Shown here one piece after another: positions 16,653 through 25,648 of a stretch of 64,000 nucleotides of DNA. Numbering within the stretch: the stretch's first letter is position 1; each line of letters opens with the position of its first letter. Position numbers and translations under genes: made by a program. Origin of the DNA: a virus; IMG/VR virus record IMGVR_UViG_3300027852_000038, positions 1-64,000 of that record; one strand, written 5' to 3'. A model generated the notes under the pieces. The model saw only the letters and a list, made by a program, of their open reading frames with translations, was not told the origin of the DNA and ran no database searches.

Positions 16653-19109
16653 TTATACCTGGACCTGCTTCCAAAAAGTAAATTTACCAGGCCCGTTTCC
16701 ATCAGCCTGGATCTGGTATGTTTCTAGAACGTCGTTATCAGTCCCGACACTTACTTTATCTGTATAAGTTCGGAGCCTGGCCGAGGTCAAATTGGAGTCC
16801 CCATCATAAACAGGCTGGTCAATATAAACATTTTCTTGAGACAGCCCCAACAATCTTTGAGTTGCTAATAAAATTGCAGCGACATCCACTTGACTTGCTG
16901 GTGTGTCCGGTAAATTGTCCGTGCGTTCTTTAATAGCCAAAGCATTTTGCCTCACCTCATGCAAAGCATAAGATTTTTCTCTTGCTTTGATTTCATGCAA
17001 TTTTATTTCCCTGGTGTGAGGGTCATTGTTATAAAATTGGATCCTGATCTGTTCATAAATTTTTAATTCAGAAGACTCAACCGTGAACCAATCTTCATTT
17101 TTACCCCAAGCCCCGTTATACACTGGATGCCAAACATCCCCATAGTAAGCTTCAATATTCACCTGGTCAAAATCTTCTGGATGATCAGTAGACGCATAAA
17201 ATCTAATCAATTTTGATTCTATTTCCGGAACAGTGAAACCGGCCCAATCACTCCAATTATACGCCAATACATCAATATAACTATATGTGTCTAAACTCCC
17301 ATCAATTACGTTTTCCTCATCGATCCAATTCGTAGCATTACAGCCTTCGGGAAGAGCCCAAACACCAACGGCCCTTTCCAGGTCAATCAAGGTGGAATCT
17401 TTGTCTCTTTTGTCGCTGCTCCCCATGATGTAATTATCGGGTAATTTACTCTCAACAGTATTTTTAAAAGAGGATAATAAAGCATAAACATCATCAATAT
17501 TATACTCTGGAAACCCGTCTGCGTAAACATACTCACTGGTCAATCCTGTTGTTCGGACAACTAACTCAATTGGATAATTATCCGTAATAAGGCTACCTGA
17601 TACGCTTACAGTATATTTTTCATAATCTTCAGTCAAATTAAATTCAACCCAATCAGTAATCCGAACCCCCATATAAAAAGCCGCTCCCGAGCATTCCCCG
17701 GAAAACACAGCTGTCTTTTTTAAATAAATACTCAAGTCCGTATTAGCACCAGCAGCGGCGGCAATAGTCCAAATATGATATATATAATCAGTGACACTCA
17801 AAGGGCAAAATCTAAACCCGTCGCCGTCTAAAGTCTCCGATCCCTGTATTCTTTCTACATTGCCGTATAAGGTGTTAAAAATGTACTTATCCACATCAGG
17901 AGCATTATAATGTATTACGGTAAAACCCGGGATCATCCCTTGAATATTTAATGCACTGATATCATTACCGTTAGCTGACGTAGTGAGATGAAATACTTTG
18001 TTATCAAACCCATAGTTGGTATGTATACCGGTGCTTTCATTCTGGACAGTGGCCCGGGTAATCGTATTATTATAAGCATAGTAAAATCGTATTCCATAAG
18101 TCATATTATGATTTGTTTCGATAGTTGCGAATATATTGTTATTAGACCGGTATAACTCAACGCCATAGCTCCCGTTTTCTTCAATCAAAAGGTTCTCGAA
18201 AGTACAAGCGAACATATAATAACTGCGCAACCCTCTCGAATAATTCCGTCTGGCAGTATAAGCCCCTATAACAACATCTAAAGAGCTATAAATATAAGAT
18301 GCGTAACCACCATTACTACAAACAACTAAACTATCAATATTAATATTGGTGGTGTTATAGCAATAAAATCCATAGTTATAATTAGCATTACAAATTATAC
18401 CCCCGAATTCACAATTTTTGATTGTACTCACATATATTCCATATTGACAGGCCAAACATTCTAAACGGCCCGTTGATACAAAATAATCCGAATAACTTGA
18501 ACTTAAACCATAGTAATATCGTAAAAAATGAATATCAGATAATTCTATATACTTCCTATTGTATATATATAATCCATAACCATTTTTTACAGATGTATAA
18601 GGAATGACACCCTGTCTAAAATAAGTGGTCCCTGTTTTAATATCAAAGGCAGGATTCCATCCCCCGGATATTATAAGCGGTGAACCAGATGCTCCCTCAT
18701 TAATGACTTGCTGGACTTTTTCCGATGATGATGACGCATTTCCAGTATCAGTAGGAACTAATTTTACACCAGCCGCTATATCGTTTGGACCTGAATAACG
18801 TCTATCTAAACCCAATTCTGTAGCAGTCACGGAGGTGACTGCCCAGTATCCTGAATTTCCAACACTTGTAGATTTTACAAAATCACCAGGGAATACTTCA
18901 GCGGTTAAGTCTACACTCGTGGGAATTTTTGTATTGCCGTCTGTAAAAGTCAATATTCCTGATAGAACCACATCCGGGGGGTTCGCCTCCACCCGTATCT
19001 CATCCCCCGGAGAAGCACTAATCACTTCCGATATAGACTTCATTGGATCGGCAGGTGTTCCAGCTCCTCCGGTTGTTCCATTTAGCCAAGACACGCACCA
19101 TATGGCCAT
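16653..19109 (-). CDS. Tailspike-like protein with right-handed beta-helix
   Basis: 818 residues. It starts with a GTPADPMKSISEVISASPGD pattern common at the entry of pectate-lyase-like beta-helices. Residues about 180-390 carry many short parallel-beta-helix coils with N/Y/I ladders (NNIFATIETNHN, NNTITRATVQN, YGIRFYYAYNN). Then comes a beta-sandwich-like part and a C-terminal region. It is probably the adsorption protein or depolymerase. No catalytic site can be assigned from sequence. Confidence 0.75.
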   Translation of the reverse strand: MAIWCVSWLNGTTGGAGTPADPMKSISEVISASPGDEIRVEANPPDVVLSGILTFTDGNTKIPTSVDLTAEVFPGDFVKSTSVGNSGYWAVTSVTATELGLDRRYSGPNDIAAGVKLVPTDTGNASSSSEKVQQVINEGASGSPLIISGGWNPAFDIKTGTTYFRQGVIPYTSVKNGYGLYIYNRKYIELSDIHFLRYYYGLSSSYSDYFVSTGRLECLACQYGIYVSTIKNCEFGGIICNANYNYGFYCYNTTNINIDSLVVCSNGGYASYIYSSLDVVIGAYTARRNYSRGLRSYYMFACTFENLLIEENGSYGVELYRSNNNIFATIETNHNMTYGIRFYYAYNNTITRATVQNESTGIHTNYGFDNKVFHLTTSANGNDISALNIQGMIPGFTVIHYNAPDVDKYIFNTLYGNVERIQGSETLDGDGFRFCPLSVTDYIYHIWTIAAAAGANTDLSIYLKKTAVFSGECSGAAFYMGVRITDWVEFNLTEDYEKYTVSVSGSLITDNYPIELVVRTTGLTSEYVYADGFPEYNIDDVYALLSSFKNTVESKLPDNYIMGSSDKRDKDSTLIDLERAVGVWALPEGCNATNWIDEENVIDGSLDTYSYIDVLAYNWSDWAGFTVPEIESKLIRFYASTDHPEDFDQVNIEAYYGDVWHPVYNGAWGKNEDWFTVESSELKIYEQIRIQFYNNDPHTREIKLHEIKAREKSYALHEVRQNALAIKERTDNLPDTPASQVDVAAILLATQRLLGLSQENVYIDQPVYDGDSNLTSARLRTYTDKVSVGTDNDVLETYQIQADGNGPGKFTFWKQVQV

Positions 19110-19110
19110 C

Positions 19111-19392
19111 TTATAAAGCCTCCAACATCGTTTTTAAGTTAATAAATTCTAATTGTTCCATTTCAAATTCAGCTAGATAAAACCCTAAAGCTATATTTAC
19201 ATCATCAATCAACGTAGACAAATCCTCACCGGCACCTATAGGAGGCACTACTGCCACAATCGAATCGATTTTAGTCTGTAGATCATCAATTTTTGCTTGT
19301 AATTCTTCAACGGACACAATCTGCTGAGGGTCTGGTGACCCTTCTTCAGCGTAGGTCCCCCCATCATCTTCATTTATAAATAACCAACTCAT
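19111..19392 (-). CDS. Small coiled-coil protein upstream of the tailspike
   Basis: 93 residues from the ATG at 19392 (GGGGGTGGGA site). It contains a heptad stretch VEELQAKIDDLQTKIDSIV. It may trimerise or act as an adaptor for the spike. Stop and tailspike start are adjacent. Confidence 0.5.
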   Translation of the reverse strand: MSWLFINEDDGGTYAEEGSPDPQQIVSVEELQAKIDDLQTKIDSIVAVVPPIGAGEDLSTLIDDVNIALGFYLAEFEMEQLEFINLKTMLEAL

Positions 19393-19409
19393 TTCCCACC
19401 CCCTTTTAT

Positions 19410-19592
19410 TTAAGACCCATCCCCTGAGGAGCACCACCCCCCCTGAGGAGCACCACTACCACCCCCCTGGTAAAAATTTATTTTTTGATTTATTTTAGTT
19501 TCTTGACTTGGTTCCAAAATATCCTCTTCAATTAAGACTTTTAGCACCTTCTTTAACTTGTATTGTTTCCTTAAATTCTCCGTAATTTCCAT
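19410..19592 (-). CDS. Small protein with Gly-rich tail
   Basis: 60 residues, ATG at 19592 with a clear AAAAGGGG site. The first 40 residues are charged and helical; the tail (YQGGGSGAPQGGWCSSGDGS) is encoded by the two 17-bp direct repeats. It overlaps the GGQ gene by 65 bp in another frame. Function unknown. Confidence 0.5.
   Translation of the reverse strand: MEITENLRKQYKLKKVLKVLIEEDILEPSQETKINQKINFYQGGGSGAPQGGWCSSGDGS
19421..19456. repeat. Two 17-bp direct repeats (period 19)
   Basis: CCCCTGAGGAGCACCAC occurs at 19421-19437 and 19440-19456. It lies at the end of the 60-aa gene and just before the stop. It encodes the Gly/Ser-rich tail in one frame. Confidence 0.9.
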
Positions 19593-19872
19593 GATTAACC
19601 CCTTTTAAATCACCCATTAGTTCAATTACCCGAGAAGCCTCGATCTTACACCAAGATTTAAATGCCTTAGTTTCAGACATACGTTTAAACGCTATACGCT
19701 TGTTTTGGTGCTGACTCCGTGTGTCGGTGCTTTTACCTATGGCCCCCGAATCAAAGTGGGTGATCCTGACCCCCGACGATGTCTTATTTTGATGCTGGCC
19801 ACCCTTACCACCCGACCGAAAAACATCAACTTTGCAATCTTTTATTGTCACGTTAAAAAGTTTCTCTCTCAT
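19528..19872 (-). CDS. Stand-alone GGQ-domain release-factor-like protein
   Basis: 114 residues, ATG with AAAAGG upstream. It contains the class I release factor core: FRSGGKGGQHQNKTSSGVRI, with the GGQ at 24-26, and the basic RSQHQNKRIAFKRM segment that follows it in RF1/RF2 and ArfB. There is no codon-recognition domain (no PxT or SPF part). It resembles ArfB/ICT1 or RF-H and could release peptides from stalled ribosomes. The C-terminal tail is short and overlaps the next gene. All three stop codons are used in this window, so it is not for a recoded stop. Confidence 0.85.
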   Translation of the reverse strand: MREKLFNVTIKDCKVDVFRSGGKGGQHQNKTSSGVRITHFDSGAIGKSTDTRSQHQNKRIAFKRMSETKAFKSWCKIEASRVIELMGDLKGVNHGNYGEFKETIQVKEGAKSLN

Positions 19873-20465
19873 TTTATTACCTTTTTATCTCCAATATGAT
19901 CACTAACCTCATGGCCTAAATCAGCATGAATATGAGTATCATGGTTATATTTCTTAACGGTGTCCCGGTGTATCGCTTTCTTTAATATTTCGTATCTACC
20001 ATTGAAACCACCCAGTCGTTTTACTTCGTCATAAATTCTAAAATCCAACCGCATTTTTACAGCAGGAAATCTTAAGGTTAATAGATACCATAAATAAACA
20101 TTCTTTTCAACTTTAAACGATCCCGCTCCTGGAATCATCCGATTGTCTGAATAGTCCATATAAGTCTTACATGGAACTTTACCACCCCGATACCCTGTAT
20201 TGTTGGAGCCAACATTGAGATCGGAACCAAAATCCACAGTCCTGCCATCCCGGTGAGAATGTTCAGGATGCTTATGTGTTGACAGGTCTTGTATAAACCT
20301 TTTAGAAAAACATCCCAACCAGAGAGCTGACTCTTCTCCAGGCATTGCAGGGTAATCAATTGCCACTGACCATAAAACATCTTCAAACGCTTTCCGATGT
20401 AAAAAATCAATTTCATTATACGGATCATGGGGAGAAAAAACCCAAGCGGCGGTTTCCGTCTGCAA
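19869..20465 (-). CDS. MepA-like (LAS-type) murein metallopeptidase
   Basis: 198 residues from a TTG with AGAAGGG upstream. The motif SHRDGRTVD (H71, D78) and a late HIHADLG fit the HxxGxxxD ... HxH zinc site of LAS peptidases such as MepA. It could cut peptidoglycan cross-links in virion entry or lysis. There is no ATG. The frame stays open upstream to 20517, inside the last codons of the 97-aa gene, where a run of nine A lies, so a frameshift fusion is possible. Confidence 0.6.
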   Translation of the reverse strand: MQTETAAWVFSPHDPYNEIDFLHRKAFEDVLWSVAIDYPAMPGEESALWLGCFSKRFIQDLSTHKHPEHSHRDGRTVDFGSDLNVGSNNTGYRGGKVPCKTYMDYSDNRMIPGAGSFKVEKNVYLWYLLTLRFPAVKMRLDFRIYDEVKRLGGFNGRYEILKKAIHRDTVKKYNHDTHIHADLGHEVSDHIGDKKVIK

Positions 20466-20500
20466 CCAGTAAGCCCTTCTATTTTCCCTATACAGCCCGG

Positions 20501-20794
20501 TTAAAGTTTTTTTTTACCTGGTATGAATTGAAATGCACCGGTCTTGGTATCAAATAAAATGCCGTCCGGGTAAACTCCTCTGTTGTGCTGTATTTCTGCA
20601 ATCCAGGCTCCTTTTTCTTCGAAGAAAAAAGACTTGCTTGAATAGGGCTCAATCTTTAACTCTTTATATTTTTTTACTGAACCCTTCCTAAAAATCATAT
20701 TAACCACTTGATCAACATCTGTATCATTTGGGACTTGAAAGCCGGTCTTCCACTTTCCGTCATTCAATACTCTAGGAATAATTGTTGTTTCCAT
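20501..20794 (-). CDS. Hypothetical protein, possibly frameshift-fused to the next gene
   Basis: 97 residues. The end FIPGKKKL is encoded by a run of nine A (20507-20515). A -1 shift there would continue into the MepA-like frame. The body is soluble, mixed alpha/beta. Unrecognised family. Confidence 0.5.
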   Translation of the reverse strand: METTIIPRVLNDGKWKTGFQVPNDTDVDQVVNMIFRKGSVKKYKELKIEPYSSKSFFFEEKGAWIAEIQHNRGVYPDGILFDTKTGAFQFIPGKKKL

Positions 20795-20820
20795 TGTTTA
20801 CATTCCTTTCATTTAATTTT

Positions 20821-21543
20821 TTAATTTACATCAACACATACAATACATGTTTGAACATTCGTGCCACTTTTAGAAAACGTTTTTTCTGGTAACATTTTTA
20901 TTGTGCCCCCAAAAGAATAAACCCGATCCCTAAAAATTATAGTTTTTTTATTCGTGCGAAATAAAACAGAAGCAGACGCCACAGAAACAACCCTCCTCCT
21001 CGCCAAATCCATCATTTTGTTAATATGATCAATATCCTGTTGTTTTGTAAATGGAGGATTTGCAACAATCACATCATACTGTTTATTATCAAAATCCATA
21101 AAATTCTCACCGACAACAGTAAAACCACCCTTGATTAAAAAATCTCTGTTTTCTTGATTTAACTCAATACAATGACACCCATTTATTAATTTTGCAATTC
21201 TTCCTTTGCCCGCAGAAGGCTCTAGCACAGTTTCCCCTTCTTTTATACCTGCCATCTCAACCAGTTTTGTTGCTAATTCAGATGGTGTTTCAAAAAAATT
21301 AAATTTCTTTTTTTGATCCGTGTATTCCCCCGACAAAAGCATAGCTTCAACAACATCAACAGGCGAGGTTTTAAAAATGTGGGCTTTGCTCTTTCTATCC
21401 CATTTTCCTTTTATTGCAACCAAAACTTTATTGACAGCAACATATAATTTTCTATCAAGTTGTCCTGAGGGCAAATATAATTTATTGCCCTCAATACGTG
21501 AATTTGCCAATACATCAATAACTTCATTCTGTATTTTCAACAT
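20821..21543 (-). CDS. N6-adenine DNA methyltransferase
   Basis: 240 residues, ATG with an AAAGGA site. SAM-binding motif I is VLEPSAGKGRIA and catalytic motif IV is VIVANPPF. The FFETPSELATKLVE entry is typical of type I/N-6 DNA methylases of phages. It would methylate phage DNA, perhaps against host restriction. No restriction enzyme lies nearby, so it is an orphan. Confidence 0.88.
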   Translation of the reverse strand: MLKIQNEVIDVLANSRIEGNKLYLPSGQLDRKLYVAVNKVLVAIKGKWDRKSKAHIFKTSPVDVVEAMLLSGEYTDQKKKFNFFETPSELATKLVEMAGIKEGETVLEPSAGKGRIAKLINGCHCIELNQENRDFLIKGGFTVVGENFMDFDNKQYDVIVANPPFTKQQDIDHINKMMDLARRRVVSVASASVLFRTNKKTIIFRDRVYSFGGTIKMLPEKTFSKSGTNVQTCIVCVDVN

Positions 21544-21555
21544 AAGATGTTCCTT

Positions 21556-22011
21556 TCATTTTTTCAGTTTTTCAATTTGCACTTGAATCCTAGTCAAGAT
21601 ATCAAACACTTCACGGTTTAAAGTTTTTATGTCCCGGATATCCTCTTTCAATTCTGTGACATCCTCTTTCATAGTAATTTTTGATATCTCCATTTCCCGA
21701 CGTATGTCTTCTTGGTTTTTGTTCAGCTGAAAAGTAAAATCTTCTTTAACCCGATTTAAGCCGGTCTTGAATTCACACCTCAAATCAAATATATCTTTTT
21801 TCAAGTTGGCCTGGATTAAATTAATGGTCTGTTTTAAATTCTTGGCATTAACATGGGAAACGGTTTCTTTGGTTATGACTTGCGATGATATCCGGGTTTC
21901 CATTTTCAATAAATCTGCCTTTGTCGCTTTATTACTGAGAGCATTCCCCAAAGGAATTAGAACAGCAAGCAACAAACCCAAAAAAGCAATCAAAGCCCCA
22001 ATCTGTTTCAC
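21556..22011 (-). CDS. Membrane-anchored coiled-coil protein (holin or spanin candidate)
   Basis: 151 residues from the GTG at 22011, which has GGGAGGT 7 nt upstream; the longer frame has no site. The N-terminus IGALIAFLGLLLAVLIPLG is one transmembrane segment, followed by about 110 residues of charged coiled coil. It stands next to the M15 peptidase. The topology suits an inner-membrane spanin or pinholin-type lysis protein, but a tail-associated role is possible. Confidence 0.5.
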   Translation of the reverse strand: MKQIGALIAFLGLLLAVLIPLGNALSNKATKADLLKMETRISSQVITKETVSHVNAKNLKQTINLIQANLKKDIFDLRCEFKTGLNRVKEDFTFQLNKNQEDIRREMEISKITMKEDVTELKEDIRDIKTLNREVFDILTRIQVQIEKLKK

Positions 22012-22067
22012 TGTAATTACCTCCCTGTCTGGTCCCCCGTTTAAGTCCACTGGTTATTCCCCCCTTT

Positions 22068-22547
22068 TTAAAAACGAATTTGTGACATGCACTTGAATGG
22101 TTCCGACCTCTCACTATTGAAAAACTTTAACCTTGTATCTTTATAATGCCTGTTAGTAGGCAATGATACGTGTATAAATCGAATACTTGAGTCTTTCCTT
22201 AAATAAGCAATCAATTGACCATATATAAAAGGATGTTTATTGAGAAAACTGAATAATCTAAAATTCCACATATCTGCACCAGCAGTGACATCAACGGCGT
22301 TTCCGTCCTTATGATCTGAATATATCACACCCCCCACCAATCTGTTTAACTCATTTGACCTAAGTCCACTCAACACCCTGCACCGAACTTCATCTTTAAT
22401 AGCTGACTTCAAAAAGAAAGGCATTAAAACAGTCGTATGGAGCAGAAAAAGATTTCTTTCTTGCAAAACAGAAGGATTAATACTCTTTGCTGTCTCTGGG
22501 TAACTGCTAGACACTATATAGTTTCTCACTTGAAATTCTGGAAACAT
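22068..22547 (-). CDS. M15-type peptidase, candidate endolysin
   Basis: 159 residues, ATG with AAAGGAT. The motif YSDHKDGNAVDV (H79, D86) and the later HVS (H126) match the SxHxxGxAxD ... HxH-like zinc site of M15 D-Ala-D-Ala peptidases. SGLRSNELNRLVGG upstream is the usual substrate helix. There is no signal peptide. Peptidoglycan cleavage at lysis is the likely role. Confidence 0.75.
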   Translation of the reverse strand: MFPEFQVRNYIVSSSYPETAKSINPSVLQERNLFLLHTTVLMPFFLKSAIKDEVRCRVLSGLRSNELNRLVGGVIYSDHKDGNAVDVTAGADMWNFRLFSFLNKHPFIYGQLIAYLRKDSSIRFIHVSLPTNRHYKDTRLKFFNSERSEPFKCMSQIRF

Positions 22548-22563
22548 TTAACTATCCTTTCAA

Positions 22564-23004
22564 TTATGGGGTTAAAGTTTTCTTATTCCAACTCTGTTTG
22601 TCTCCTCCAGTCAGTTGACCTGTAAACTGACTCTTGTCCTGTCTGTATATTTTCGATCTTTCCGAACACCCTGCAAACCAGGGGGTAACTACAGATCCTG
22701 GAAAACCATCAAGGGGAATAATGTCTCCAAAGGCTTTAATCGACAAAGGGCCTGATATATCAGTATCTGAGGTAATCTCAACCCTTATGACTTTCTGAAG
22801 ATTAAACCCTTGCGCTGATATAACATAATTGGAACCCATAAAAACTACCATAATACGGCCATCAAAGGAATTAGATATTGACTTAAAAACATCCAATCTA
22901 TTAATGGCTATCAACCGCCCCGTTGCCCGTTCAACTTCGCTTTTTGTAAAAACACCCTCCGTCCAGAAATTAAACAAAATTGACCTGGTCCTATCTTTAT
23001 TCAT
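22564..23004 (-). CDS. Hypothetical tail-region protein
   Basis: 146 residues, ATG start. It is mixed alpha/beta with no clear motif. It sits between the 610-aa tail protein and the peptidase and is probably a virion or lysis accessory. Confidence 0.45.
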   Translation of the reverse strand: MNKDRTRSILFNFWTEGVFTKSEVERATGRLIAINRLDVFKSISNSFDGRIMVVFMGSNYVISAQGFNLQKVIRVEITSDTDISGPLSIKAFGDIIPLDGFPGSVVTPWFAGCSERSKIYRQDKSQFTGQLTGGDKQSWNKKTLTP

Positions 23005-23018
23005 TCCACACCTCTGAA

Positions 23019-24851
23019 TTATTCTTTAATCAAAGTTTCAAAGAAAAAGGGACCTGCTGGCAAATTCAAACTTCCCACCACCACTTTACCATCAGCCGTT
23101 CTTCTTGTGGCCGTTACATCTATATGCTCGTTCCCATCTACGTCCTTACCATGTTTCAACAAGGCGTAGGGAAGTTGGAAAGGAAAGCCATTGACTTTAT
23201 ATGAATCCTCATAACCCCATTCGTCCCAATCCTCTTCTGTTTCTGTTATATCTAAATCCTTCCCATTCCATAAATTCACATGAACTTGGAATCCTACTTT
23301 GTCTGGAGCGATGTGTGCTTTTGACACACCTCGACCAACTATAAAATTATTATAATATGTATGTATGCCTTGATCTATTGGATACCCTGAAACAGTGATC
23401 CACGTTCCAGAACACCACCACCGAAAAGTCTTGCGTGATTGCCACTCATTTCCATCAGTTAATTTTGACCCGCCAAAAGTTTGTAGTGTTTTTGAGCCGC
23501 CTTGTGTATAAGATAAAATATAACTTGTCCAAACTTGCACTTCATCTTCACAACTTACACTATGACCGCAAGCACTGGAACCCATTACAGAAAGTTCCCC
23601 ACAAACACCACTATCATATGAATCAACCACAAAGAAAGAACCCGGACAGGCATCACCACAAGCAACCAAAGCCCCAACCAACCTCCAACAATTGATTGAT
23701 TGCTGCTCAACCCCTATGCATTCAGTAATAGATGGATCAGTTACCTCTGTCCAGGGATAAAAATCCAACTCCCCGGTTTTTTCATCGATGGCAGCAAAAA
23801 CAGCCGCCTCTTCTGTGAGCGTGATACTTTCAGTTGACATATCAACTTCATAAAATTCACCGATGCCTTGAAGGGTCCCATAAAATACGTTTGTATATGC
23901 CCAGTAAGCCTTCTTTTTAGTGCAACCTAAAAGATGGCAATGATGCTCAGGAATTATATTGGGTGGATGTCTGGTAGCAAAATACGCCCTTACATCAACG
24001 TGTAAAACCTCAATTTCACTGTCTGGGTCTGAAACTTTCGCCACATACATTGTTTGTTCCACATCACCTATACAACTGACAAAGGTATCATTTCCCTCTT
24101 TCCAGATATCAAAGGCTTTATAGACAGCAGATTGATTGCCCATATGATCGGTGTGAGTAATCCGGTTACTTAATCCATCCGGGGGGAACATTGATTGACC
24201 GTCAACCGTCAGTCTTTTTCCCAAATGATCCACCGATAAATACCAACGAGGGGGAGACATAGCTTCCTCAACCTCTACCGCTATGGCTGTATAATCATCA
24301 TACGTTTTAGAGTAGGAGTTAAAACAGTTAAACGCCCCATGTGAAGACGAATTGCGCCCGGTATTACATAATCCATTCATCGCACAAGTAAGACTGTCCC
24401 AGTATTCAGGATCAAGTGACCAATCCTTGACATGATATTGACTATACATACGCCGGGAAGAATCTTCATGATCACAAATTACAGGGTTCCCCTCATGGTC
24501 AAAACAAAAAATTGGATCCCACATGAAAAGTAAATTTTTACCACAAGGCTTTAAGCCATCCTGAAAAGCAATGATTTTTAAATAGTCAGCCCCTGGAGCA
24601 ACCCCACCGCCCACTTTAGTATTAAGAATAAAGACTTTATCACCCTCATTGAATGCCTTTGACCCGCCTTCTGTTGTTGCCTCTTCCGGGCAATGGTAAA
24701 ATATTTCAATATCTTCTATCTCACCAATGCCATCTATATCAACGGTGGCGGTATCATTTTCGTAATCAACTTCAACGATTTCACCCTTGAGAACAGATGA
24801 ATCAGCTATTTTGATAAAATCATGAGGTGTGTCCCAATTTATTGTCGTCAT
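23019..24851 (-). CDS. Large Cys-rich tail-tip protein (putative)
   Basis: 610 residues. A short OB-like N-terminus (about residues 18-75) is followed by a long beta-rich body with many Cys, Trp and Tyr (LTCAMNGLCNTG, ACGDACPG). No enzymatic motif. The four-bp ATGA overlap with the 263-aa gene and position after the hub gene suggest a distal tail or fibre protein. Confidence 0.5.
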   Translation of the reverse strand: MTTINWDTPHDFIKIADSSVLKGEIVEVDYENDTATVDIDGIGEIEDIEIFYHCPEEATTEGGSKAFNEGDKVFILNTKVGGGVAPGADYLKIIAFQDGLKPCGKNLLFMWDPIFCFDHEGNPVICDHEDSSRRMYSQYHVKDWSLDPEYWDSLTCAMNGLCNTGRNSSSHGAFNCFNSYSKTYDDYTAIAVEVEEAMSPPRWYLSVDHLGKRLTVDGQSMFPPDGLSNRITHTDHMGNQSAVYKAFDIWKEGNDTFVSCIGDVEQTMYVAKVSDPDSEIEVLHVDVRAYFATRHPPNIIPEHHCHLLGCTKKKAYWAYTNVFYGTLQGIGEFYEVDMSTESITLTEEAAVFAAIDEKTGELDFYPWTEVTDPSITECIGVEQQSINCWRLVGALVACGDACPGSFFVVDSYDSGVCGELSVMGSSACGHSVSCEDEVQVWTSYILSYTQGGSKTLQTFGGSKLTDGNEWQSRKTFRWWCSGTWITVSGYPIDQGIHTYYNNFIVGRGVSKAHIAPDKVGFQVHVNLWNGKDLDITETEEDWDEWGYEDSYKVNGFPFQLPYALLKHGKDVDGNEHIDVTATRRTADGKVVVGSLNLPAGPFFFETLIKE

Positions 24852-25639
24852 CCTGTCGGCCCTTTTCCATCAACATTCAGAGGGAAAATTAAAGCTTTTC
24901 CACCTTTAAACTCATTGCCTTCACACTGATCATTTCTTTGCCAATCACTACAACCCGAACCATTGGGTTTTAACACCTGGACCCAATCACCAACCTTGTA
25001 TTCAAAAAAATCAGAAGATTCACATTCATACTCCGCACCTTCTATTTCAACAGAATATTTGATGTCATCTTTTCCGTATTCCCCTATTACAGAAATAACA
25101 GTGCCTCCGGTCATACAGCAAGTGTAAAAATAAGTATTCGCTACTTGAACTGCTACCGGGCCATCGTATTTCCATTTTAAATATAACATCTCGCCAGGTA
25201 TAAGCTCCCTGGTGTCTTTTTCCATGCGCTCAATAATTCTGAGGGCATCTTCTTTATTTTCTGGACAAAGCCCATCCCCGGAATCGGGAAAAGCCATTGT
25301 TAATAGGCCATGGTGCTGCGTGTAAACCTCTGTCATAGTCCAATTACATATCAAAGGATTTGAAAAATGAACGTCAACAAAATTACTCTGCCATGTCCAG
25401 TCAACCTCCCAGTGCAAAGCCCCTTCCCGTTGACCCATACACCACCTGGGAATCTCTAGCGTTTTAACTATACCAGCCGCCACATAAGAAGGATTGATTC
25501 CATATTTCTCCGGTAAAAGGCCGACAGTAACTGCTCCATCAATTTCAGTGTTTCCCCCACATTCAGGGGGTTGATCAAAATACTGAATCCCGTTAACCTG
25601 TAGGGGACACATCCAAGCAGTCACATTTTTTACACTCAT
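24848..25639 (-). CDS. Tail protein, Cys/Trp-rich
   Basis: 263 residues, rich in Cys and Trp, with a late SH3-like stretch (FFEYKVGDWVQVLKPNG). It probably partners with the 610-aa protein. No known family recognised. Confidence 0.45.
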   Translation of the reverse strand: MSVKNVTAWMCPLQVNGIQYFDQPPECGGNTEIDGAVTVGLLPEKYGINPSYVAAGIVKTLEIPRWCMGQREGALHWEVDWTWQSNFVDVHFSNPLICNWTMTEVYTQHHGLLTMAFPDSGDGLCPENKEDALRIIERMEKDTRELIPGEMLYLKWKYDGPVAVQVANTYFYTCCMTGGTVISVIGEYGKDDIKYSVEIEGAEYECESSDFFEYKVGDWVQVLKPNGSGCSDWQRNDQCEGNEFKGGKALIFPLNVDGKGPTG

Positions 25640-25648
25640 AACAACCCC

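Noticed and set aside
19528-19872. Phage genome uses a recoded stop, with the GGQ protein as its factor
   Set aside because: TAA, TAG and TGA all end genes in the window and the protein lacks a codon-recognition domain.
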